DNA of 64,000 nt, taken from contig NZ_MEIO01000026.1 of NCBI RefSeq assembly GCF_002777745.1, positions 1-64,000 on the forward strand, given 5' to 3'. The position numbers and the translations under genes are program-made. The stretch comes from Snodgrassella alvi (GTDB lineage Bacteria > Pseudomonadota > Gammaproteobacteria > Burkholderiales > Neisseriaceae). Within the stretch, counting starts at the first letter, position 1, and each line of letters starts with the position of its first letter. Positions 19,190 to 27,421 of this stretch are shown piece by piece. The notes beneath the pieces were generated by a model that saw only the letters and a program-made list of their open reading frames with translations, searched no databases and was not told the DNA's origin.

Positions 19190-20958
19190 GATGCACTCCG
19201 GCTATTCTGTTCGCGGTCATTGGTTGCAGTAATCTGGGTTTCATTCATATGTGGTGGCAACACCATTTCGTCCAGTCCTTTGCCATTGCCTACCATCGGG
19301 TAGACATTCTGGCTACGGTCGGTAATGAAATCCATGAATACCAGTCGGTCTTTCAAGGCAATGGCTTCTTTTAGGGCACCTTCTATGTCGGCCGCCTTCT
19401 CGACGCGGATACCGATATGGCCGTAAGCTTCGGCTAGTTTGACGAAGTCAGGCAATGATTCCATATAGGTTTCTGAGTAGCGATTTTCGTAATATAACTC
19501 TTGCCACTGGCGAACCATGCCGAGAAAGCCATTATTCAGGTTGATTACTTTGATGGGCAGACGGTACTGGTAACAGGTGGATAGTTCCTGTATGTTCATT
19601 TGAATGGAACCTTCACCGGTGATACAGAATACGTCTTCCTCTGGTCTGGCCAGTTTGGCGCCCATGGCATAAGGTAAGCCTACGCCCATTGTGCCCAGAC
19701 CGCCGGAATTAAGCCATTGGCGCGGTCGTTGAAATGGGTAGTATTGGGCTGTGAACATCTGGTGCTGGCCGACATCAGAGGTAATGAGTGCATTATTGCT
19801 GGTAAGTTTGGCCAGTGTCTGGATTACTTGTTGCGGTTTAATGGATTCGTTTGTGTTTTCAAACCATAAACTGTTATGGCTGCGCCAGTTTTCAATGGTT
19901 TTCCACCATCTTTCCAGTGCATTGCTGTTAAATGCCATATTCTGTTTCTGCCATAGGGCAAGTAAATCAGCAAGGACGTTTTTAACATCACCAACAATTG
20001 GTACATCTACTTTTACGCGTTTGGCAATACTGGACGGGTCAATATCTATATGGATGATTTTTTTGCCATCATCGGTAAATTTGTCTGGTACTGAGATAAC
20101 ACGGTCATCAAAACGTGCACCTACCGCGAGTACGACATCCGCGTTTTGCAAGGCCTGATTACCTTCGTAGCAGCCGTGCATGCCTACCATACCCAGAAAT
20201 TGGCGATTGGTGCCGGGGAATGCGCCTAATCCCATCAGGGTGGATACACAAGGTATGCCGGTAGATTGGATTAAATCGGTGAGGACATTGCTGGCATTGC
20301 CCAGTATTACACCGCCGCCAAACAGGATAATCGGACGTTTGGCCGCAGCCAATACCTGTGTAGCTTTTTTTATCTGACCGGTGTGCCCGTGGATAACGGG
20401 TTGATAGGAGCGGATATTGATGTCTTCTTGCGGGTAGCTGAATTTTGCCATTGCCTGAGTAACATCTTTGGGTACATCGATAACCACTACTCCCGGCCGG
20501 CCGGTACGGGCAAGCTGGAATGCTTTTTTTATGGTTTCGGCTAGTTCGCTGACGTGTGTTACCAGAAAATTATGTTTGACACAGGGTCGGGAAATACCAA
20601 CGGTGTCTACTTCCTGAAATGCATCGGAACCAATGGCTGGTGTGCCAACCTGACCTGAAATGACTACAAGGGGTACTGAGTCGGAATTGGCTGTGGCAAT
20701 GCCGGTGATAGCATTAGTGGCACCGGGGCCGGAAGTAACCAGTGCTACGCCGATTTTTTCACCATTACTGGCACGTGAATAGGCATCGGCAGCGTGAACT
20801 GCGGCCTGCTCATGCCTGACAAGTATGTGGCGAAATTTTTTTAACTGAAAGATGGCGTCGTAAATTTCGAGAACTGCTCCGCCGGGATAACCGAAAACAT
20901 ATTCTACATTTTCAGCTTTGAGACTCTGCACGAGTATTTGTGCACCTGAAAGTTGCAT
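19186..20958 (-). CDS. ilvI: Acetolactate synthase large (catalytic) subunit
   Basis: ThDP- and FAD-dependent condensation of pyruvate with pyruvate or 2-oxobutyrate; 590 residues. GYPGGAVLEIYDAI contains the glutamate that activates ThDP. RHEQAAVHAADAYSRASN and GPGATNAITGIATANSDSVP are acetohydroxyacid synthase motifs, and the ThDP/Mg site is GEGSIQMNIQELSTCYQYRL with NLNNGFLGM. AGAGG lies upstream of the ATG. First gene of ilvIHC. The 400 bp upstream contain two palindromic sites (21251-21296). I saw no branched-chain leader peptide. Confidence 0.95.
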   Translation of the reverse strand: MQLSGAQILVQSLKAENVEYVFGYPGGAVLEIYDAIFQLKKFRHILVRHEQAAVHAADAYSRASNGEKIGVALVTSGPGATNAITGIATANSDSVPLVVISGQVGTPAIGSDAFQEVDTVGISRPCVKHNFLVTHVSELAETIKKAFQLARTGRPGVVVIDVPKDVTQAMAKFSYPQEDINIRSYQPVIHGHTGQIKKATQVLAAAKRPIILFGGGVILGNASNVLTDLIQSTGIPCVSTLMGLGAFPGTNRQFLGMVGMHGCYEGNQALQNADVVLAVGARFDDRVISVPDKFTDDGKKIIHIDIDPSSIAKRVKVDVPIVGDVKNVLADLLALWQKQNMAFNSNALERWWKTIENWRSHNSLWFENTNESIKPQQVIQTLAKLTSNNALITSDVGQHQMFTAQYYPFQRPRQWLNSGGLGTMGVGLPYAMGAKLARPEEDVFCITGEGSIQMNIQELSTCYQYRLPIKVINLNNGFLGMVRQWQELYYENRYSETYMESLPDFVKLAEAYGHIGIRVEKAADIEGALKEAIALKDRLVFMDFITDRSQNVYPMVGNGKGLDEMVLPPHMNETQITATNDREQNSRSAS

Positions 20959-21250
20959 ATCAACCTCTTATGTTCTAGCCATCCGACTGATACGTTGCCA
21001 ATGCATCTTCATCCGGTAAGATTTAATAGATGTAAACAGCGATTTAGGGTACGCGAACACACCTATTGTGATGAACTGTTGGCGCTGCATCCGGTAGTCG
21101 GATTAGCAGGTTTGGGTTAGTTAAATGAGTGTTTACGATAAGACAGGTATTGGTGTTAAGCAAGTGCTAATTTTATGAAAAATACTGCTTTTATGGTTTT
21201 TTTGATTTATTTTATGCTTATTTTTATTATTATTGAGCAATATAATGCTT
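20959..21250 (-). promoter_or_regulatory. ilvI leader region
   Basis: The upstream region of ilvI. ATCCGACT (20981-20988) and AGTCGGAT (21096-21103) can pair at long range, and CATCCGGTA occurs twice (near 21010 and 21088), so an RNA structure is possible. A 14-codon reading frame here lacks runs of Ile, Val or Leu codons and is not a convincing attenuator. Confidence 0.25.
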
Positions 21251-21296
21251 AATTTGGACAAATTTAACTGTTTATTTTGATTAATTTGTCCAAATT
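21251..21296. promoter_or_regulatory. Two matched 14-bp palindromes, putative tandem operator
   Basis: AATTTGGACAAATT (21251-21264) and AATTTGTCCAAATT (21283-21296). Each is a palindrome with AATTTG/CAAATT arms around two bases, and each is the exact reverse complement of the other. Their centres are 32 bp apart, about three helical turns, which suits two dimers on one DNA face. They lie 293-338 bp before ilvI and 65-110 bp after the DAHP-synthase-like gene. The regulator is unknown. Confidence 0.6.
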
Positions 21297-21360
21297 TGAA
21301 GATATTATAGGTTTTTATAAATTTTTAAATTTTAGACTTATTGTCTATTTGTCAAATCAT

Positions 21361-22218
21361 TTAATAGATAATGATATGGGCACCTGCTGCCTGTGCCAGT
21401 TGTATGAGTGTTGAGCTATTCATGTAGGCATGGGCAAGGTGGGAAATATTGGCAACAATGGGTAAATGGGTAATTTGTCTAGCTTTAACTATTGCTTCTA
21501 CATCTAATCGATATGGGGCATTGCGTTCCAAACTTAGTGTTCCTGCTTCACCCAGCATCAGGTGATGATTGCCTTTAAGGGCGATGTGTTCGGCAGCAAT
21601 TAGCCAGTCATCAACTTGATGATGTTTGTCTTTGCATAATACCACCGGAATGTTTAAACAACCTACTTCATTAAGCAGAGTACGATTTGACATCAGTTCT
21701 CCTCCGAGATAAATAATATCTGCTTCTGCCTGCAAGGCTGGTTCGAGCTGGCGCACATCTCTGATACGTAACCAGACTGATTTACCGGCCTGATGCGCCT
21801 GTTTAATCTGTTGCTGCATGTTTGTACCGGTTTGCAGTGGCGGTGTATAGGGTGAAGCAGTCTGGTAGAAGGGGTCGATAAATATATTGGTGTTTTGGGG
21901 AAATTGTGAGCCTGTCATGCTGGCTACCTGATGACATTTCTGTCCGCCAAACTGTTGTCCGCGTACGGTGATGATTGTGTCTTGAGGCTGGGTTTCGCGG
22001 CTGATAATGCGCCAGTCCTGTAGTATACGCAATGCTTTTTCAACGCCGGGGAGTGCCTCCAGCTCGCGTGGTTCAAATACTCTTTCGTCGCCAACTGCAC
22101 CGATAATGGTACGTTCTTCGCCGTGAGATATGTGCTCGTGCAGTCCGCGTTGGCGGATAAAGGTAATGACGTTGCTGATCTGGGGTTCGGTTGCCTGACG
22201 CTGCATTACGATAATCAT
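21361..22218 (-). CDS. Degenerate type I-beta DAHP synthase-like protein
   Basis: 285 residues; genuine family members are about 340. The N-terminal ferredoxin-like regulatory domain is intact (MIIVMQRQATEPQISNVI, GEERTIIGAVGDERVFEPRE, LPGVEKALRI). The barrel is eroded: the AGPCAVES segment with the metal-binding Cys is missing, KPRTSPYS is YQTASPYT, DPSHATG is NISHLAHA, and the chain stops at GAHIIIY before the EVHPDP metal site. Recognisable barrel pieces remain (LLNEVG, DDWLIAAEHIALKGNHHLML). It should therefore not make DAHP. It could be a regulatory or ligand-binding protein, or a gene in decay. AAGGA eight bases before the ATG and an intact frame suggest it is expressed. Same strand as ilvI, 402 bp upstream. 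Confidence 0.7.
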   Translation of the reverse strand: MIIVMQRQATEPQISNVITFIRQRGLHEHISHGEERTIIGAVGDERVFEPRELEALPGVEKALRILQDWRIISRETQPQDTIITVRGQQFGGQKCHQVASMTGSQFPQNTNIFIDPFYQTASPYTPPLQTGTNMQQQIKQAHQAGKSVWLRIRDVRQLEPALQAEADIIYLGGELMSNRTLLNEVGCLNIPVVLCKDKHHQVDDWLIAAEHIALKGNHHLMLGEAGTLSLERNAPYRLDVEAIVKARQITHLPIVANISHLAHAYMNSSTLIQLAQAAGAHIIIY

Positions 22219-22280
22219 GTCGGAATTCCTTGAGAGATGTGTTCTGATTGTCAGAAAAAATCAGGATGCTGACAAGTGGC

Positions 22281-22362
22281 GATTACTAGTAATCAGAATG
22301 AGACTTTTAAGTTTAGAATCTTTGCGATTATGGTAATAGTGCAACAGTAATAGTAAACTATT
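22281..22362. promoter_or_regulatory. Divergent promoter region with two palindromes
   Basis: GATTACTAGTAATC (22281-22294) is a perfect 14-bp palindrome. AATAGTAAACTATT (22349-22362) has 6-bp arms around AA. Both lie between the divergent DAHP-synthase-like gene and the efflux operon and are candidate operators for either. No regulator gene is adjacent. Confidence 0.4.
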
Positions 22363-22469
22363 GTTATAGATAAGATGTATTTATGTTTTATGTGTTAACT
22401 TGCGTGAGGAAATTTCAGCGAGTTTCGTAATGCGAAACCAGTAAAAACAGTTCAATCAGGGATGAATAA

Positions 22470-23471
22470 ATGAAAACAAGAAGACTGTTGTTTATATTAT
22501 TGGTAGTACTGGTGTTGGTGGGGCTGGCAGTGTGGATTAATATGCGGAGCAATACTGCATTACCGGATGGTTTTACTGGTGGTAATGGCCGCATGGAGTT
22601 AAAAAGGTTGGATGTGGCTACTTTGTATTCTGGCAGAGTAGTGGAAATTAAGGTGGATGAAGGGGATATGGTGGTCAAAAATCAGGTTTTGGCTGAATTG
22701 TCATCTGATCAGACCACTAGCAAACTGGCTGCTGCACGTGCGGATAAGCAGCGCGCTCAGGAAAGTGTATCTAGGGCTGAGGCGGAAATTGCAGCCCAGC
22801 AACAGTCATATAAAATTGCGCAGATGGATCTGGATAATGCGCGCCAGCTTAAATCAGATGATTTGGTATCTTCGCCGGAATTGCGCCGGCGTCTGGCTAA
22901 TAGAGATGCTGCTCTTGCCAGAGTTAAATCGGCACAGGCAGCACGTGCTGAAGCACAGGCTGCGGTGAAGCAGGCACAGGCACAAATTGATGCTACTTTT
23001 TCAGCCAATAATGACATGCTGATTCGGGCACCTAAAGCCGGCAGAATTGAGTATCGAATTGCCGAAGCTGGTAATGTGCTGGGCGAAGGCAATAAGGTTG
23101 TATCGCTTCTGGATCCAACTGATGTGACGTTGTCGGTCTATTTGCCAACAGATACTATTGGTAAGCTGAGGCTTGGGGATGAGGCAAGGATTGTACTGGA
23201 CGGGATGAATGCAGTATGGCCGGCAAAAGTGGATTTTATTGATTCTAATGCGCAATTTACGCCCAAATTTGTGGAGACGTTAAACGAGCGGCAAAAGCTG
23301 ATGTATAAGGTTAAGCTAAAAATTCCGCCGCAGATTGCGTTGCAATACAGTGGTTTGCTCAAGGGTGGCTTAACAGGTAACGGCTATATCCGTTTTGATA
23401 ATAGTAAGGCGTGGCCACAGCAATGGCAAGTTAATTTACCTAGTGTGAAACAACCAGCCAAGGGTGCCTGA
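22470..23471 (+). CDS. HlyD-family periplasmic adaptor (YhiI-like)
   Basis: 333-residue membrane fusion protein linking an inner-membrane ABC pump to an outer-membrane channel. One N-terminal transmembrane anchor (residues 5-22, LLFILLVVLVLVGLAVWI) precedes the lipoyl half-motif GRVVEIKVDEGDMVVKNQVL, a long coiled-coil hairpin rich in Ala/Gln (about 75-165), the second lipoyl half APKAGRIEYRIAEAGNVLGE and a beta-barrel. First gene of a four-gene operon. With the RbbA-like ABC protein and YhhJ-like permease it matches the gene set yhiI-rbbA-yhhJ of E. coli. AGGGATG lies upstream of the ATG. Confidence 0.9.
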   Translation: MKTRRLLFILLVVLVLVGLAVWINMRSNTALPDGFTGGNGRMELKRLDVATLYSGRVVEIKVDEGDMVVKNQVLAELSSDQTTSKLAAARADKQRAQESVSRAEAEIAAQQQSYKIAQMDLDNARQLKSDDLVSSPELRRRLANRDAALARVKSAQAARAEAQAAVKQAQAQIDATFSANNDMLIRAPKAGRIEYRIAEAGNVLGEGNKVVSLLDPTDVTLSVYLPTDTIGKLRLGDEARIVLDGMNAVWPAKVDFIDSNAQFTPKFVETLNERQKLMYKVKLKIPPQIALQYSGLLKGGLTGNGYIRFDNSKAWPQQWQVNLPSVKQPAKGA

Positions 23472-23472
23472 G

Positions 23473-26262
23473 ATGGATAGTACTGCTAAAGGGCAGGCTG
23501 TAGCAGGAGGAAAGTGGGCTGTTGATTTACGCCATGTGTCTCATCAGTACCGGCAAACAGTAGCGTTGCGCGATGTGTCGCTGCAAATCCGGCGCTGTGC
23601 AACGGTAGGCTTGATTGGACCAGACGGGGTAGGTAAGTCGACGTTATTGTCGCTGATTGCTGGTGTGAAAATTATTCAGCAGGGTGAAGTGTTGGTATTT
23701 GGTGATAGCATGGCGGATAAGCATAGCCGCCAGCAGTTAAGTCACCGTATTGCTTTTATGCCACAAGGTCTTGGCCAGAATCTTTATCCGACTTTGTCTG
23801 TTAATGAAAATGTTGATTTCCATGCCCGCTTATTTGGTTTGCGCGGAGCAATGCGGCATGAGCGTATTAAGCGTTTATTGCAAGCTACAGGGTTGTCACC
23901 TTTTGCCGATCGGCCAGCGGGTAAATTGTCAGGTGGAATGAAACAGAAGTTAAGTCTGTGTTGTGCGCTGGTTCACAATCCTGAGCTGCTGATTCTGGAT
24001 GAGCCAACAACGGGAGTTGACCCGCTATCCCGACGCCAGTTCTGGGAGCTCATTGATGATTTGCGGGTAGAAAACCCAGATATGACGGTTATTGTGGCCA
24101 CTGCCTATTTTGATGAAGCCAAACGTTTTGAATATCTGCTGGCAATGGATGATGGTCATCTGATTGTTAATGCACCCACGCAGCAGGTTCTGGAAAAAAC
24201 ACATACGGATACGCTGGAGCAGGCTTATGTGAAAATGTTGCCTGAGTCGAAACAGAATAAAGCCGGCAGTTTAAAGCTGACGCCATTTGTTCCTGATAAA
24301 TATTTACCGCCGGCAATTCAGGCAAAAGATTTAACCAAGCGTTTCGGGGATTTTGTTGCAGTAAATAATGTTAGCTTTACAATTGAGCGTGGTGAAATTT
24401 TCGGCTTTCTGGGGTCGAATGGTTGCGGTAAATCGACAACAATGAAAATGCTTACTGGTTTGCTGGATGCCAGTTCTGGGACTGCTCAATTGCTTGGGCA
24501 TACGGTTGATGCCGATGATATGACGACGCGAATGAAGATTGGATACATGTCGCAGTCGTTTTCTTTATATGAGGAATTAACGGTACAGCAGAATCTGGTT
24601 TTGTCTGCGCGACTATATCGTATGGATATGGCGCAGATAGATTCTTCGGTTCAGCAGTCCTTACAGCAGTTTGATCTGGTTGAATTTGCAGATATTCAGC
24701 CTAGTCAATTGCCTCTGGGCATCCGGCAGCGTTTACAATTGGCTGCGGCTTGCCTGCATCATCCGCAAGTATTGATTCTGGACGAACCAACATCTGGGGT
24801 TGATCCGGTGGCCAGAGATATGTTCTGGCATCATCTACTTGATTTATCCAGAAAGAATCGCACAACTATTTTTGTGTCCACACATTTTATGAATGAAGCG
24901 GAACGATGCGACAGGATATCGTTTATGCATCAGGGACGGGTGTTGGCTATTGGTACGCCAGCAGAGCTGTGCGCTAATAAGAATACAGATGATCTGGAAA
25001 CGGCGTTTATTGATTATTTGCAGGAAGCAGTAGACAAAAATAAGGCTAGTCAGCCGGCAGCGGTTGAACAGAATCCGCTACAAGAAACCAGACTGGCGCA
25101 ATCTGCGGGTAAGGCAATGAACACTGATAGTCTGAGCTACTGGCTAAAGACTGTGTGGACGTTTGCTGTACGTGAAGGTAAGGAATTGCTGCGCGATAAA
25201 ATTCGCCTTTTTTTTGCTTTGTTCGGGCCAGTTGTCTTAATGATGATGGCTGCGTGGTCGGTATCTTTTGATGTAGAGCATGTCAAGTTTGCGGTAATCG
25301 ACCGTGACCAGACGGTGGAGAGTCGGGCCTTAATCGAACATTTTCGCGGTTCAAGCTATTTTACCTTTACTGGTAATCTGCATAGTGCCAGTGAGATTGA
25401 CCAAACGCTGAAAATTTCACAGGCAAGGCTCGTTATTGACATACCACCAAATTTTGGTCGCGATTTGTTGCGTGATGATAAGCCGGAAGTGGGGTTTTAT
25501 GTAGATGGTACGATGCCGTTTATGGCTGAAAATATTAAAAGTTTTATTCTGGTGGTATTGAACCGCTATGCTACGGTTCAGTGGGCGCAGAAAGGTTTAC
25601 CGATTTCGCTCAAATCTAGTGCGCAGATTGCGCCGCGCTATGTTTACAATCAGGATTTCAAGAGTATTTTTGCGATAACACCCGGCATGATTATGATGGC
25701 GATGATGTTGATACCTGTAATGATGACAGCGCTGGGCGTGGTGCGGGAGCGAGAAATTGGCTCGATTACTAATCTGTATACTTCACCGGCATCGGTAAGG
25801 CAGTTTTTGATTGGTAAGCAGATACCTTATGTTTTTGTTTCCTTTATCAGCTATCTGATACTGGTATGGCTGGCAGTAGTGGTATTGGAGGTACCAGTAC
25901 GTGGTAGTTTCTTTGCCATGAGTCTGGGGGCGCTAGCGCTGATTTGTGCGGCCACAGCTTTCGGTTTACTGATTTCCAGTTTTGTAAAATCGCAAGTAGC
26001 AGCAATTTTTGGTTCTGCAATTTTATCACTGATTCCGGCGCTGAATTTTTCTGGTCTGCTTTATCCCTTATCCACGCTGACTGGTGTGAATTACTGGTTT
26101 GGCTGGAGTTTTCCAACCGCATGGTATCAGTTAATCAGTATGGGTGGTTTTACCAAAGGTTTGGGCTTTCTGGATTTTGTTAACTATTATTTGGTACTGC
26201 TGGCATTTTGTCTGGTGTATGTATTTCTGGCCGGCCGCTTGTTGAAAAAGCAGGAGGTGTAG
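23473..26262 (+). CDS. RbbA-like double ABC ATPase fused to ABC-2 permease
   Basis: About 929 residues. NBD1 has Walker A GPDGVGKST (49-57), signature KLSGGMKQK and Walker B LLILDEPTTGVDP. NBD2 has Walker A GSNGCGKST (314-322), a degenerate signature QLPLGIRQR instead of LSGGQ, and Walker B VLILDEPTSGVDP. From about residue 570 there is an ABC-2 permease with one helix, a large extracytoplasmic loop and a C-terminal cluster of helices. This layout matches E. coli RbbA (YhiH), which was described as ribosome-associated; the operon context here argues for efflux. A GTG at 23464 overlapping the previous gene is an alternative start; I prefer the ATG at 23473 with AAGGG nine bases upstream. Confidence 0.88.
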   Translation: MDSTAKGQAVAGGKWAVDLRHVSHQYRQTVALRDVSLQIRRCATVGLIGPDGVGKSTLLSLIAGVKIIQQGEVLVFGDSMADKHSRQQLSHRIAFMPQGLGQNLYPTLSVNENVDFHARLFGLRGAMRHERIKRLLQATGLSPFADRPAGKLSGGMKQKLSLCCALVHNPELLILDEPTTGVDPLSRRQFWELIDDLRVENPDMTVIVATAYFDEAKRFEYLLAMDDGHLIVNAPTQQVLEKTHTDTLEQAYVKMLPESKQNKAGSLKLTPFVPDKYLPPAIQAKDLTKRFGDFVAVNNVSFTIERGEIFGFLGSNGCGKSTTMKMLTGLLDASSGTAQLLGHTVDADDMTTRMKIGYMSQSFSLYEELTVQQNLVLSARLYRMDMAQIDSSVQQSLQQFDLVEFADIQPSQLPLGIRQRLQLAAACLHHPQVLILDEPTSGVDPVARDMFWHHLLDLSRKNRTTIFVSTHFMNEAERCDRISFMHQGRVLAIGTPAELCANKNTDDLETAFIDYLQEAVDKNKASQPAAVEQNPLQETRLAQSAGKAMNTDSLSYWLKTVWTFAVREGKELLRDKIRLFFALFGPVVLMMMAAWSVSFDVEHVKFAVIDRDQTVESRALIEHFRGSSYFTFTGNLHSASEIDQTLKISQARLVIDIPPNFGRDLLRDDKPEVGFYVDGTMPFMAENIKSFILVVLNRYATVQWAQKGLPISLKSSAQIAPRYVYNQDFKSIFAITPGMIMMAMMLIPVMMTALGVVREREIGSITNLYTSPASVRQFLIGKQIPYVFVSFISYLILVWLAVVVLEVPVRGSFFAMSLGALALICAATAFGLLISSFVKSQVAAIFGSAILSLIPALNFSGLLYPLSTLTGVNYWFGWSFPTAWYQLISMGGFTKGLGFLDFVNYYLVLLAFCLVYVFLAGRLLKKQEV

Positions 26263-27390
26263 ATGCTGCAATGGTTTAAAAATGTGTGGGTATTAAGTAT
26301 TAAAGAACTAAAAAGCCTGTTAAGCGATGTGGTTATGATTGCTCTGATGGTAGTAGTACTGTCTTTAGCCATATATTCAGTGGCCACCAGTATTTCTACG
26401 GAAGTGCGCCATGCTTCTGTAGCGATAATGGATGCTGATCACAGTGTTCTGTCCTACCGGATTCGTGATTCTCTGCTGGAACCCTATTTCAAGCAGCCGG
26501 TGGAGGTGAGACGTGAGGACGTTGAAGCAGCTATGGACAAGGGCGATTATGTGTTTGTTCTGGATATTCCGGTTAATTTTGAACGTGATGTGATAGCAGG
26601 GCGTTCTCCTACCATTCAGGTACTGGCTGATGCTACTTCGGTTACTCAGGCAGGTATCGGTTTTAATTATTTAAGCCAGATAATTGACACTCAGACGCGC
26701 TCTTTTTTGCGTCAGCCGGTGGCAACTGAATATTCTCCGGTTACTCCGGTGTTGAATACTCAGTTTAATCCCAATGGTGAATCTTCATGGTTTATTGCTA
26801 CGATGAATGTGGTTTCAAATCTGACTTTACTGGCGATTATTTTAGTTGGTGCGGCGGTAATTCGTGAACGTGAGCATGGGACGATTGAGCAGCTGCTGGT
26901 AATGCCGGTACATCCTAGTGAAATTGTGATGGCCAAAATTTTTGCTAATGGTGCGGTAATTTCAGTGGCTTCGCTGCTGTCGCTGTGGCTGGTGATTGAG
27001 GGTTGGCTAAATATTCCGATTAATGGTTCGGTGTCTTTGTTTAGTCTGGGGATGATTATTTATCTGTTTTCTGTGGCTTCACTGGGTATCTGGTTTGCGA
27101 CGCTGGCACCAACCATGCCGCAATTCGGTTTGCTGTGTTTGCCGATATATGTGGTAATGCGCTTGCTTTCAGGATCGGAATCTCCGCTGGAAAGCATGCC
27201 GGTTTTTTTTCAGTATATAACTTGGTTTTCTCCAGAAACCCAGTTTACTCAGTTTAGTCAGGATGTGCTGTTTCGCGATGCCGGACTGGATATTGTCTGG
27301 CCGAAAATTATTATGATGACAATCATGGGTGCGCTGTTTCTGGCTTTGGCGCTGTCACGCTTTCGTGGCATGCTGGCGCAGCATTCATAA
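26263..27390 (+). CDS. ABC-2 type permease (YhhJ-like)
   Basis: 375 residues. One N-terminal helix (VVMIALMVVVLSLAIYSVAT), an extracytoplasmic domain of about 130 residues and five C-terminal helices with the ABC-2 motif GAAVIREREHGTIEQLLVMP. It starts directly after the stop of the RbbA-like gene, with GGAGG in the end of that gene, so translation is coupled. It is presumably the second membrane half of the pump whose other permease domain is fused to the ATPases. The substrate is unknown. Confidence 0.9.
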   Translation: MLQWFKNVWVLSIKELKSLLSDVVMIALMVVVLSLAIYSVATSISTEVRHASVAIMDADHSVLSYRIRDSLLEPYFKQPVEVRREDVEAAMDKGDYVFVLDIPVNFERDVIAGRSPTIQVLADATSVTQAGIGFNYLSQIIDTQTRSFLRQPVATEYSPVTPVLNTQFNPNGESSWFIATMNVVSNLTLLAIILVGAAVIREREHGTIEQLLVMPVHPSEIVMAKIFANGAVISVASLLSLWLVIEGWLNIPINGSVSLFSLGMIIYLFSVASLGIWFATLAPTMPQFGLLCLPIYVVMRLLSGSESPLESMPVFFQYITWFSPETQFTQFSQDVLFRDAGLDIVWPKIIMMTIMGALFLALALSRFRGMLAQHS

Positions 27391-27421
27391 TGGTTGTACC
27401 GAATTTTGGGGAAGTAAGTTA

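Noticed and set aside
20959-21010. Attenuator leader peptide for ilvIHC
   Set aside because: The short frame before ilvI has one Ile codon and no run of Ile, Val or Leu codons, and no terminator/antiterminator pair was evident.
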